Assembly: GCF_947179165.1 (NCBI RefSeq)
Contig: NC_077239.1
Location: 2,666,001 to 2,730,000 of the forward strand
Length of the DNA: 64,000 nucleotides
Origin: Solanum dulcamara
Lineage: Eukaryota; Streptophyta; Magnoliopsida; Solanales; Solanaceae
Reading direction: 5' to 3'
Shown: positions 1 through 12,300 of the stretch, one piece after another
Layout: every line of letters starts with the position of its first letter
Position numbering within the stretch: position 1 is the first letter of the stretch
The notes under the pieces: generated by a model
Told to the model about the DNA's origin: nothing
Database searches by the model: none
The model's input: only the letters and a program-made list of their open reading frames with translations
Position numbers and translations under genes: made by a program

Positions 1-17
1 AATGGAGGTCGAGCATA

Positions 18-1211
18 ATGATCCCTCTGTACAAAAACAAAGGGGATATCCAGAGTTGCAACAACTATAGAGGTATCAAACTTCTAGGTCATACTATGAA
101 AGTGTGGGAAAGAGTGGTGGAAATGAGGGTTAGGAGAAGCGTGTTTATTTCAGAGAACCAATTTGGATTTATGTCGGGATGCTTAACTACAGAAGTCATC
201 CATCTTATGAGGAGACTGGTGGAGCAGTATAGGGATAGAAAGAGGGACTTGCATATGGTATTCATCGATCTAGAAAAAGCTTATGATAAAGTTCCACGAG
301 AGATACTATGGAGATGTTTGGAGGCTAAAGGTGTACCTGTGGCGTACATTAGGGTGATCAAGGATATGTATGAGGGTGCCAAAACCAGGGTAAGGAGAGT
401 AGGAGGGGACTCAGAGCACTTCCCAGTTGTGATGGAGTTGCATCAAGGATCAACCCTTAGTCCATTTTTATTTGCCTTGGTGATGGATGAATTAACACGA
501 CAAATTGAAGGTGAGGTGTCATGGTATATGCTTTTTACGGATGACATAGTCCTGATCGATGAGACTCGTAGCGGAGTTAACGCTAAGCTGGAGGATTGGA
601 GACATACCTTGGAGTCTAAAGGGTTTAAGCTGAGTAGGACCAAGACAGAGTACTTAGAGTGCAAGTTCAGTGAGACACCTCAGGAGGTTGGCGCGGAAGT
701 TAGGCTTGGTGACCAGGCCATCCAAAAGAAAAGTAGTTTCAAGTACCTTGGGTCTATCATGCAAGGCAGCGAGGAGATTGACGATGATGTCACACATCGT
801 ATTAGGGAAGGGTGGATGAAATGGAGGCTCGCTTCTGGTATGTTATGTGACAAGAAGGTGCCACCACAACTTAAGGGAAAGTTCTACAAAGTGGTGGTTA
901 GACCGGCTATGTTATATGGGTTAGAGTGTTGGCCAGTTAAGGTCTCTCACGTTCAAAAGATGAAAGTAGCCGAGATGAGAATGTTGAGATGGATGTGTGG
1001 ACATACCAGGAACGACATAATTAAAAATGAGGCTATTCGGGACAAGGTGGGAGTGGCCTCGGTGGAAGACAAGATGCGAGAAATGCGACTGAGATGGTTT
1101 GGGCATGTGAAGAGGAGAGATACAGATACTCCAGTGAGGAGGTGTGAGAGGTTGGTCATAGATGGTTTCAGAAGAGTAGGGGAAGGCCGAAAAAATATTG
1201 GGGAGAGGTGA
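18..1211 (+). pseudogene. RTE LINE reverse transcriptase, C-terminal fragment with late frameshift
   Basis: 397 open codons of RT. Visible motifs: NQFGFM around residue 47, [12 protein letters not shown] around residue 82, [14 protein letters not shown] around 142, and FTDDIVLID around 172. The last is the catalytic box, where related copies usually read FADD, so the A-to-T change may be damaging. The tail contains a Cys/Trp-rich [10 protein letters not shown] stretch typical of RTE C-termini. The frame breaks near 1190-1200 at a run of A. Removing one A in thought would continue into a [17 protein letters not shown] reading that ends near 1300. The first codons are not a true start: the protein is truncated by the window edge. 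Confidence 0.8.
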
Positions 1212-1634
1212 TTAGACAGGACATGGCGCAGTTACAGCTTACCGAGGACATCACCTTAGATAGAAGGGTGTGGAGGACCCACATTAGGGTAGAAGGCTAG
1301 TACATAGTCTCGTTATTCTTCCCTATTAGTAGGCGCATTAGCGCACTATAATTTCTTTTGCGGAGGACTCAAATTAGGATAAAAGGCTAGGTGACTTATC
1401 ATTACACCATAGTAGTTGTTGTTCTGCTCATTGTTTATTGTCATTTGATTTCTGCATTGTATTGTTGTTTATAGGTGTGGGGCGTTGTACTTTGATTATC
1501 TTATTTATTTATAGTAGTTAATACCTCTTTCTTTCCGTACTATTCTACCATGACTTTCTCACTTTTGTTATTCCTTGTTTTCATCTTGTTTTCGATATGT
1601 TTTTCCCTATCTGACCTTTTATATTATTTTCCTC

Positions 1635-1768
1635 TCTTGAGTCGAGGGTCTTTCGGAAACAGCCGCCCTACCTTTCAAGGTGGGGGTTAGATCTCCGTAC
1701 ACTCTATCCTCCCCAGACCCCACATGGTGGAATTATACTGGGTTTGTTGTTGTTGTTGTTGTTGTTGT
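1635..1768 (+). repeat. RTE/SINE 3'-tail module ending in (TTG)n
   Basis: About 130 bp beginning GAGTCGAGGGTC and running through CCCCAGACCCCAC to a (TTG)n tail. Closely related copies occur alone at 43052-43177 and 44960-45067 (+), 51721-51825 and 59515-59625 (-), with scraps at 42170-42226 and 22993-23030. A 3' end shared between RTE LINEs and TTG-tailed Solanaceae SINEs (TS-like) is known. Here it identifies the end of the LINE. Confidence 0.8.
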
Positions 1769-2067
1769 AAGATCATAAATTTCAAAAGTCTTATAACTAC
1801 ACTATGATAGGACATGTTTAAGAATATCACAATTGTCTGCCTATAACGATCGATAAATGAATCAAACGCTTTTCATTCAACTTATTTATTCAAAATGTGG
1901 ACATGAAATATAGTATAACATGTGATTTTCATCGAGCATAAAGAAAACAAAAACTTGTATGTCTACGGAAACATAATATATTTACGTCACAAAAAGTATA
2001 ACAAAAACTTGTATATTGTTATATCTTTCGTATGTTTTACGATTTTCATTTCTTTCTTAAACTTCAG

Positions 2068-5000
2068 TGCTTGTGACTATGGGACTTTAAATGAGAGCAA
2101 AGTGAAAGGGAAAATAGTATATTGTCTTGGAAGTAATCAACCAGATTATAACCTCAAAGGATTGCAAGGAGCTGGTACAATTACATTATCAGATAGGATG
2201 ACAGACACTCCATTTATCACATATATATCATCAACAAGTATCAACACTACATATGCTGCACAAGTTGAGAAGTACCTAAATTCTACGAAGTAAGTTTTTT
2301 TTTGTGATTTTTTTTTCATTTGGTATCTGATATTATTCGTATTGGGAAAATTGATTACATTCGAATTCGTGTTGTGAAATTTAATATTGGGGGTAAAATG
2401 CTCTTTAAGAAAAACGACTTCATTCCTGAGACATCATGTGGTTAAAGATGAAAGAGAAGCTTACCACTCTATCCCGACTCTTATCAATATTTTTTTATGA
2501 ATTAATAAAAGGGGAAAAGGCATTCTCCTCATGAAAGTGAGATGTTATTAAGTTTTCATAAGTTAAAATTGAGTCGGGGTGCGCACAAGGGGTTCATCTA
2601 ATCCTCCTTTGGCTTAAAAAAAGACGATTCCATACCTTAAGCTCGAAATTGAGACATATGATTAAAGATGAAAGAGAAACTTATCACTCTATCACGACTA
2701 ATATCGATTTTTTTAATGAATTAATTAATAAAAGAGAAAAGGGCATTCTCCTCATGAAAATGAGATGTTATTAAGTTTTCACAAGTTAAAATTGAGTCGG
2801 GGTGCGCGCAAGGGGATCATCTAATCCTCCTTTGGCTTAAAATTATATTGTATATACGAGGTCAAAATTATTTTTTATGTTTTATTTATATAGTAAATGT
2901 TGAATTTTCTTACCTTTTTCATGTTAATTTTTTCACGTGGTAATATATTTTTTGTATTCTCTTATTGAAAATTTTGGTTTCTACACTGAATTATATATGC
3001 CATGTTTTTTTTAATGAATTTTTCAGATCACCTCAAGCTGTGATATACAAAACAAGAACTGTGAACATGACTGCACCATTTGTGCCTTCTTTTTCATCTA
3101 GAGGACCCCAATCAGTCAGTTTCAACATTCTCAAGGTAAAAAAATGAGAATTAATGGTTTCATCTGACACTTCTTTGTTTGTTTTTCTATGTATATATGC
3201 AAAACTATATTTTATATAAACTTTTTATCAATTAATGGCGGAGACGCCCTTTTATCAAAGAATGTCATCTCACACTACTTCATAAAAGTTCTCATACTTA
3301 TGTGTGCATAGTAATACTCCGACAATAGGCCTAACACCATTGAAAAATAATACTTTGACAATATTATGTTGCTCGAATTTATCAAAAATGTTGATTGCAT
3401 GTATTCATATTAAATTTTTCAAAAATATATTGTTTAAGAGGATTCAATACACATCCATCAACATTTTTAACGAGTTGGAGCAACATATATAGCTCCTACA
3501 CAATGAGTATCAATTTGAGAATGTACGTGATCAAACTCAAAATTGACACCCTTTTTGCTGAAAAAGATAAATAAAATAATTATGTGTATTTTATCATGTG
3601 TATATATTATATACTATGTATTAAATCCTCTTGATTCCTTTGTTTTATTAAAAAAAATTACAATATGTGTATATGCTTAAATGTTAAATCCCCTTGACTT
3701 CTCGTCGAAGTGTGTTTGCTTTTAATTTTGACTTTCTTTAGTGAAAATTCTAAACCTACCCTCTTCAGACATCATCTATAGAAATACACTAGATATATTG
3801 GTGTTGTATATTATATATTAAATCTTCTTGACTTTTTCGTCGTGTGTTTACTTTTTTAATTACTTTTAGTGAAAATTCTGACTCTGCTACTGCTCTGACA
3901 CGAAGTATTATTTGTATCAGCCTGATATATCTGCACCTGGATTGAGCATCTTGGCTGCATTTACAGGATTAAATTCTATTAGTAGTGAAAGATCTAAAGA
4001 CAAGAGATTTGTGAAGTATAATGTTGATTCAGGAACTTCCATGTCTTGTCCACATGTTGCAGCAGCCACTGCCTATGTTAAATCCTTTCATCCTGATTGG
4101 TCTCCTGCAGCTATTAAATCTGCTCTCATGACAACCGGTATGATTTTTCGACATCTGTCTCAATCTAACTTATACACATGTCATTCATGTTACTAATCTC
4201 ACTTTGTTATTACGGACGGTTACATCTAGTTATCTTTTTAGATAGCTTTTAATGACAAATTCATGAATTTCATGCCTTGTAAAGAAAAAAAGACATGAAT
4301 TAATGACATACAACTTTTAGCTACGAATTATCAAAAAATCATGTTAGCTACCGCTACTAGCTATACGCGTCGAATTTCGTAGTTAATTCCTATACTTTTC
4401 TTAGTATTACTAATATATTCAAATATAATATTTAACCTATATATATAGTACTATAAAAAAAAATCGATAAAGAATATTCAGCTGACCATCTTTCATAGGT
4501 GGTAAATGCTCACTTTGCAACTTCATAGTGTAAAAAAACTTTCAGAATCCCTCTATCCCCATTTATATATGTTTGAATACTTTCCTTTTAGTCTATTTCA
4601 AAAGAATGGCATACTTCCTTATTTAGAAATAATTTAACTTTAAACTTCTTATTTCAAAAGTATTTCTGATTTTTTGTACACTCTGTACTCAATCATAATA
4701 TATCACAAAAAAGGGACGGCAGGAGTATCTTCTTAGGCAAGCTTAGCGGTGAAATAATCAGTAATTTTACTATTAGTATTTAAGATTTAACCAATCGTAA
4801 ATTCATAAATGTGTGATCTCATAATATAAAAATTATTTTTATATAATTGTTATATAGAAGTTAATGAACTTTTTTTGTTTGTTTTCAGCTACATCTATGA
4901 AGATTAGGCCAGTGGGAGCTGAATTAGCCTCAGGATCAGGACAAATAAATCCAAGAAAGGCAATTAATCCTGGTTTAATATATGACCTAGATATTGACTC

Positions 5001-5445
5001 ATATATTGGCTATTTTTGCAAAGAAGGCTATAACAGTACAAACATAGCTTTACTCACTGGAAGCAAAATGTACAACTGTTCAAGCATTCCAAAAGTATTA
5101 GGGGCAGATGGACTAAATTACCCCTCAATGCACTTACAACTTCTCCATGCAAATGAAAGTGACATTTCTGCATTTTTTTATAGAACTGTGACATATGTTG
5201 GGAATGGCAAAGCTGTTTATAAAGCAAAAGTTAGGGGACCAAAGTGTCTTTCTATAAATGTTGTGCCAAATATTTTGTCATTTAGTAAAGTGAATGAGAA
5301 GAAATCATTTAGAGTTGAGTTGAAAGGAAAGTTCACTAAAGAAAAATCATGGTACATTTCTAGTTCTTTAGTGTGGGGTGGGAAAAAACCTTATGTTAAA
5401 AGTCCTATCTTAGTTTATAGGCCATTATTGAATAACGTGTATTAA
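2068..5445 (+). CDS. subtilisin-like serine protease (S8, cucumisin-like), C-terminal half
   Basis: Exons 2068-2289, 3027-3135, 3921-4137 and 4889-5445, all with GT-AG borders, give 367 residues and a stop. The order is the end of the protease-associated domain ([18 protein letters not shown]), then FSSRGP, PDISAPG, the catalytic-serine block [36 protein letters not shown], and a fibronectin-III-like C-terminal domain. Plant secreted subtilases are about 730-760 residues, so the signal peptide, prodomain and the catalytic Asp and His blocks are absent here. The first exon opens at a clean acceptor (CTTCAG) in mid-codon, so upstream exons once existed. They lie left of the window or were lost when the LINE ending at 1768 arrived. 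No internal stop or frameshift is seen in what remains. The family acts in the apoplast. Whether this copy is active cannot be decided here. Confidence 0.85.
2409..2842 (+). repeat. two-unit tandem duplication (~220 bp) in subtilase intron
   Basis: Unit 1 is about 2409-2618 and unit 2 about 2619-2842. Both contain GGTTAAAGATGAAAGAGAA-like text, then GGGCATTCTCCTCATGAAA, AAAATTGAGTCGGGGTGCG and CTAATCCTCCTTTGGCTTAA, with scattered substitutions and small indels. It lies wholly in the intron between the exons ending at 2289 and starting at 3027. Confidence 0.8.
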
Positions 5446-6311
5446 AAGTTAGACATTATTCAATAACATAATAGATTCTGAATTATTTGATTTTCATCAT
5501 TTCTATTTTTTTGATGTTTCAGTAGATATAATTTACTCGCACCTAATATTTACACGCAACAAAAATATATTCTTGTTTACTAAATCTTGTTATGATCTTA
5601 AACATAATATACCATATGTATATGTATAATTGTAACTTATAAGACTTTTTATGGCATTGATTACTAGCTTTATCTTGTTCCGGTTCAAAAAAAATTGTAC
5701 AATTGCATTAGTGGATTGAATAACTTTTTTTTGTTTAGAGCCAACAAAATGCATATATTTCTTAGGCTGAGGAGCAAAGGAAGAATCTACCTTGTGAAGG
5801 GCTCAGCTCTTGACGGCAATTTTTGTATTTATTATTGCCTTTATTGCGTGTCTGATTAACTAGTTGGTAAGTTTTGATAATGTAATAACATTTATGCCGC
5901 TATTAAAGCTTCTCGTTACAATAAAATGTGAAGTTCAAAGTTAAAATTGATTCAAACTTTAGAAACAGATATTCTAGCGTTGCAAGTTAACTGGTAAATT
6001 TTCTGAATATGTTTAAAATACAGGAGCGCAGCACATATTCCTACCTTCTTTACTCTTGACAAAAACAAAATTCCCACAAAACTTGTAAGGTTTTGCTGCT
6101 GTTACATCATAATCTCTTTCTTACTGAAATCAAAGATGCCTGGTATATACTGCACAGAGAACAGAAAACACAAAAAACAAAAAGAGCGATCTCTACTGTA
6201 AAGACTGGCCATCAACTGATCAAAAATTCACATCAGGCTTTCCATAAAGAGGATGGAAAGCCTTCTTTTTCGCTAAACTTCATGCCTCGGAAGCTTAGTC
6301 ATGGGGGCCGA
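5446..6311. other. intergenic, convergent gene ends
   Basis: This is the space between the subtilase stop and the bZIP stop, which face each other. It should hold both 3' UTRs. It is AT-rich, and I see no gene or clear repeat. Confidence 0.5.
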
Positions 6312-9300
6312 TCAAGAATGATGGCCTTTCAAATGCAGTAGCTCTTTCCTTCGTTTCCGGGCCTCTGTTGCTGCAATGGCCTCTCCTGTCTTATTGCTAG
6401 AGCAGGTGATGGATTCTTGAGATGTCTTTTCTGAAGTATGTCCTACATGTTCTGCAGTACAAGAGACAATGTTGGTATCAACGGTATCATCTTCTTGATG
6501 AGTGTCAATATGTCCAGAGGGACCAGTCATCGGGGCCGTTTCTGTAGAGAGCACCACAGAAGGCTGTCGCCTTCCCTCAGATGCCCCTCTGTCTGGTGGA
6601 AAACCAAGCACAGCTTCCGTCTCGGTTTCCTGGGAAGTCGCTGCTTGATTGTTCCCCATGTTCACATATGATGTACTACACTGATGTGCCAAGGAAGTCT
6701 CACCATGTTTTTCAGTAACGGGAGAGGCCCAAGGAAGAAACAGATTACTTTGAGGATGAAATGGGATCAAGCAAGGGAAGGGAAGTACATATAGAGGATT
6801 TACTGGATTCGAACTCTCTTGCCTGTTAATAGAATTTAATTCTCCGGCAGTAGGTGAAGGCACCACTGATGCAATATCAGAAATATTTTGAGGACTACAT
6901 TGCAATAAGTTGAAAGGTTGAACGATGGACGGCCAAAAGAAAGGTAATATAGGAGGCCGGTTAAAAAGAGAGGTTGGAGTTGGAGCTGGAGCTGTACTTG
7001 TAGTGGAGATTTCTACAGGTTTCGACCTAGAAGCACCATCTGTTTCCTCCGCTTCACCCTTCTCTATTTTAGATGCCTGCAGAACGCCAAAGTTATTCGT
7101 TATAGTTTTTCACATGTGATGTTTTCAGGTCAATGATCTCTCTCTTTCATATTCTGAATTTCTCAGTTTATATTTTCCTCAATAAAACCAGGATTACCTG
7201 TCGTCTTAAGGTAGCATTTTCGTTCTTCAAAGACTGGTACTCCTTAGCTGCCAGCTCCTTTTTCTACTTGTCACAAATATCATCCAGTAAAAAATGAGCA
7301 TGCACAGATTTGTGGTATACCATAAAAAAAACAATGTAATAGTAGGAGTTATATGTTACTTTCACAATCAAGTTGTTTGTCAAGACTCGGATAATACAAG
7401 TGAAAAGAAATTCTGAATACCTTCTTCAAATTGTCATTCTCCGATGAAAGATCAGCAGCTTTTCTTGTCAATTCTTCATACATGGCCTAGGAAGAAATTA
7501 TTACATGAGCATGATAAGTTCTGTTAGACGAACACAAGAAATGCACGACTCTCTGATATAGGAAAATTCTACATAAAGTGATAGTGCATTAGTTAAGACC
7601 TTGTCATCTCATTTAGTTGATTACTCCATTAAGAGGACAGGTGAACACAATGCAGATGTAATTTCTAACATATAGCTTCTGCAGGTAGAGAATAACAACA
7701 ACCATACAACTCGAATTTAGTTAATTGAGATTGCTTATAAGGCTTCGGTTGTCTGATGTCCATTCCAAATTAATTACACTATAGTCATCGGAACTGTTAC
7801 AAAGCAGAATGGTGTAACTGATGCAGTCAAGAGATCTATAAGGAACCATATAACACTGTCCTTTTACATCTTCTCTAGGTAATTTTACCATGACTAGCCT
7901 TAGGAAAAATCAAGCGAGAACAACTTCCTAAAGCATTCACAAGGAATGTAAACCAGGAGAGCAACGTAATTGCAGAAAAGGTACTGGTGTGGAACTAGAA
8001 CGAGTTGGGGGGAAAAATAGTACAAGTTGACAATGAGTTCGAGCTAGTCAGAACTTCAAACTTCTAAGAAATCTTGAGCATTGTTGCATTCAGGTGGTTG
8101 ATAAACGACCCACATGACAGCTTAACTGAAAGGGAGCCTAAGGAGGTTTATGTTCGAAACAACAGAAGTGCTCCGAGGGAAAGACATTGCGTTAAAAGAT
8201 GGTCTATATTAGAGATAGAAATCGAACCCTCAATAATAAACGGATGTTGCCGAAAGAATAGCTCAGATGAGCATATACTATTAGTGGCTAGCAGATTACT
8301 TGTAGGACCCTTTTTATTCAGTTTTTTAGATTAATTTTATACTTGTCAGTTTTCTTATCGATAGGAGTGTAATTATGTAGGTATCTCTAAGTTGTTATTT
8401 ATTTCTCAGCGTTGTATGTAATACATTGGCTATATAAGAGCCACTACAGAATAAAATACACGGTTGATCTGCGTCAGTTCTTCTCTTCCTCTTTATGGTA
8501 TCAAGAGCTCTATTGCTTTAACAAGCTTGATCCTTTTGTTTTCCTCCCAGTCCACCCACCTCAAGCCTAAATGGAAGCCAATATTGTTGTCCAATTCAAT
8601 CCAGTTACTCAACTTCCCATCAAGCTTGCTGGTAGCCATAACTTTTCTCTGTGGAAGGCTCAGGTGTCCATTCTTATGCGTGGACACAACCTCTTTGGTC
8701 ATCTTGATGGATCGATCCCAACCCCCTCCAAAACTATCTCTGTAAACAACCTTCAAGTACCCAATCCTGCCTATGTTTCCTGGTTTCAACAAGATCAGCT
8801 TATACAAAATGCTATCTTGGCAACTGTGGATGCGACCATTGGCAATACAGTCGCTTCTGCTCCAAATGCCAAAGTTGCTTGGGATGCCTTGCATACTGCT
8901 AATGCAAATAAATCTCAAACTCGTATCTTTAGTCTTAGAGACCGTCTAGCCCGTCTCTCCCAAGACTCTCGTCCTGTTGCAAACTATCACCATCAAGTTC
9001 GGTCTCTTTGTGATGAACTTGCCACTGCTGGCTCTCCTATCTCCCATGAGGAATTGATTGTCAAGATTCTCACTGGCTTGGATCTGAATTTCGAGAAATT
9101 TCAGCCGCAATTCGCCCTCGAGATTCGGCAATCCCCTATGAAGAACTATATGAAAAGCTCCTTGACCATGAGCTTTTCCTTCAGCATGAGGAAACCAAAG
9201 AGACACCTTCTGTTCCAATCACTGCCAACATTGCTCAAGGGACTACTTCCACTCCAACCCGTCAGGTCTCCAACAATAACCAGAATAATAATCGACGATC

Positions 9301-12300
9301 CAACGCGCAAAATCAACAAAATCGTAATCAGTCTTGGCGTAACAGTCAGCAACCTCGGCGCAACAATCAACACCAGCAGTCTCCCAACAATAACCTCTAA
9401 TGCCAACTCTGTGATGGTAGAGGTCATACTGCTCATGTCTGCCGGACACGCTCTCACAATCATCTTCAAGCGCATGCTAATTATGCTGCACACCTCCAGA
9501 ATCAGTCAGCTCCATGGATCATTGACAGTGGTGCCACCCACCATATTGCCTCAGACACACAGGGTCTAACCACTACGCAAGACTACCACGGCTTGGAGGA
9601 GATCGTCATGGGTAATGGTAATACCATTCCACTTTCAGTCCAGTAGTCAAGCCTGCTACTGTCCGTCTTGTCCTGACTATTGCCACTCAACTTGACTGGC
9701 ATGTCCATCAGCTGGATGTTAACAACGCCTTCTAGCAAGGTCGTCTGACTGAAGAAGTATACATGTGTCAGCCACCCAGATTTGAAAACTCTGGGAATCC
9801 TACCCATGTATGTCGTCTTCAGAAGGCAATTTATGTTCTCAAACAGGCCCCTCGTGCTTGGTACACCGAACTCAAAAATTCTCCTTACTTTGGGTTTTGT
9901 TAAGTCACATTCTGATTCCTCACTCTTCATTAAGCATAAAGCTGGGTTCACTATGTATATTTTAGTTTATGTGGATGATATCTTAGTGACTGGTAATCAC
10001 CAGCGAGGTGATTATTATATCATTGAGGCTCTTTCTAAACGTTTTTCACTGAAGGACTTAGGGCCTCTTCATTACTTTCTTGGTATTGAGGTGATTCGTT
10101 CTTCTGCTGGTCTTGTGCTCTCTCAAGAGAAGTACACTATGGATCTCCTACATGAGGTATCTACGGACAACTGCAAAGGTGTTTCCACACCTATGACATC
10201 TACTGTTCTTGAACCCTCGCCTGATGATCATCTAGTTGATGGGTCCTTATATCGGCGCATTATTGTTAAACTTCATTACCTTTCTTTCACTCGTCCGGAC
10301 ATAGCTTTTGCTGTCAGCAAGCTATCACAAGCTATGCATCAGCCGTTTATGTCTCATTGGGTTTCTCTGAAACGGCTTCTCCGCTATCTCCGAGCAACTA
10401 GTTCCTTTGGTGTACTCATTGCCAAGGAGACTGATCGTAAGTTGCTGCATACTCTGTCTCAGACTGGGCAGGGGACCCTCAAGATCGCACCTCGACCACT
10501 GGTTATGTTATATATCTTGGTCGTTCTCCTATTTCGTGGACTTCAAAGAAGCAGCGTTCAGTTTCTCGTTCTTTTACAGAGGCAGAATATCGGGCAGTTG
10601 CTGCTACTGTTTCCTAAACTAACTGGCTCACCCATCTTCTTCGGAAACTACAGTTTCCTCTGACTTCTGTTCCAAGAGTTCTTTGTGACAATATTAGCAC
10701 TACTTATATTTGTGCCAATCCTGTTTTCCATAGCCACATGAAGCATGTGGCCATCGATTTCTATTTTGTCCGTGAGCAGGTTGAGCACAAACAACTTGAA
10801 GTTGCTCATTTACATGCTGCTGATCAAGTTGCAGATCTTCTCACAAAGCCTCTTCCGCATGCACTTTTCAGTAACCATTTCTCCAAGTTGGGAGTAGCAA
10901 ACCTCGACACCAACTTGCGGGGGCGTAATAGTGGCTAGCACATTTCTAGGACTTTTATTACTTGTAGGACTCTTTTTATTCAGTTTTTTAGATTAATTTT
11001 ATACTTATCAGTTTTCTTAACTTTACGAGTGTAATTACGTAGGTATCTCTAAGTTGTTATTTATTTCTCAGCCTTGTATGTAATACACTGGCTATATAAG
11101 AGCCAGCACAGAATAAAATACACAGTTGGTTGATCTGTGTCAGTTCTTCTCTTCCTCTTTACATACCTGTCTCCGTCGAATTATCTGCCTAGCAGACTCT
11201 CTATTTGCTAACACACTATAGAAGTGCTCCGAGGGAAAGACATTGCGTTAAAAGATGGTCTATATTAGAAATAGGAATCGGACCCTCAATAATAAACTGA
11301 TGTTGCCGAAAGAATAGCTCAGATGAGCATACCTGTCTCCGGCGAATTGTCTGCCTAGCAGACTCTCTATTTGCTAACACACGACAGAGTCTTCGTTGTT
11401 CCTTCTCCTCCTGAGATAACCAAAATCAAGAAACAATGTAGGAACACCCTAAAGAATATAAGGATGAGAGATCAATAATTTTCAGTACCTCAGACAAATT
11501 CTGCCTCGATCTTCTGCTGGACCCTGGTGGATAGTTCAGAGCATGTTGAGGATTTGTTTTGGGTTCAGATTCCTGCTCGGACAGTATCGTAATTACATGC
11601 TCCTGTTAAAAGCAAAAGAATTACTCAACTCCTCCGAAAGACCTGGTAATATTATCAAAAGTCAATATATCTGTCTGCTTAGATAAAGATAACAAGTTCC
11701 TTCATTTTTACATTTAAGAGTACCGTTTTCCTCTAAATGAGAGTTAAAGATCAGAAGTGTTAATTTGTCAACAAGAAAAGTTGTTAGAAACAGAAAAATC
11801 CCGTTGACAGCTAAAATGAAGCCCACATTCCACTAGACAAACTTTTCTAACCTGTGCCTTCTCCATAAGAGAGAATGCCGGCAATTCCACAACAATGTTA
11901 ATGATACAACTTCATCTATTGGATCGAGCAATTAAACAACGGAAATAGTGGTCTAACTTCCACTACAAGCAATCAATAATTTATAACTGTAAATTCAGAT
12001 AGGTTGCCTCAAGAAGACATTCTTGTCAGTTGTGTAAAGCTCAAGTGCCAAGCTCTATTTTTCCTACCATAGAGTAAACTCATTTATCAAGAATTCAATA
12101 AAGAAAACAGCATTAGAATTATTAAAAAGTAAACACCTCACATTCTTGTCCTCTGAAACCCCCTACACCCTGTTAAATTCTTAGGAGAAACTTACAGCTC
12201 TTTCTAACAGCTTTCCACTAAACTGGCGACACGTACTATACCAGTGGTGGAAGGGAATTTGAGTGGTTCCAGAATAGCGAAGTCGTCATTGCAATGAAAA

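Larger units (their letters stand above)
1..1768 (+). mobile_element. RTE-type LINE, 5' part cut by window edge
   Basis: A non-LTR retrotransposon copy entering from the left edge. It carries a reverse transcriptase reading frame, then a 3' UTR of about 500 bp ending in a (TTG)n tail near 1741-1768. The protein shows RT hallmarks ([17 protein letters not shown], a DD catalytic pair) in the spacing seen in plant RTE-clade LINEs. The same protein family recurs on the minus strand at 46330-46735 and 60.7-63.7 kb. No target-site duplication can be read because the 5' end is outside the window. It lies just upstream of a subtilase exon and may sit in an intron of that gene. Confidence 0.85.
8279..11161 (+). 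mobile_element. internally deleted Ty1/Copia LTR retrotransposon
   Basis: The left LTR is 8279-8495 and the right LTR 10926-11161. A primer-binding site TGGTATCAAGAGC follows the left LTR, and a G-rich polypurine tract (CGGGGGCG) precedes the right one. The flanking duplication is about 5 bp (TATAC left, CATAC right). The LTRs start TATTAG or TAATAG and end CTCTTTA, so the termini are TA...TA instead of TG...CA. At 2.9 kb it lacks integrase and the first part of RT. It lies antisense inside intron 3 of the bZIP gene, next to the donor of a duplicated exon. Confidence 0.9.
8164..11382 (-). repeat. 163-bp tandem duplication of bZIP exon 3 3' part plus intron, split by Copia
   Basis: Unit B is 11220-11382: the last 50 bp of exon 3 and 113 bp of following intron. 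Unit A is the same sequence, split into 8164-8278 and 11167-11216 by the Copia insertion. The units differ by a few substitutions. Unit A still encodes [13 protein letters not shown] in one frame and keeps the CAG/GTATG donor. It lacks the natural acceptor, and reading it after exon 3 in phase gives an early TAG. Confidence 0.85.

Noticed and set aside
8493..9493. Minus-strand frames across the Copia gag
   Set aside because: Shadows of the gag frame on the other strand.
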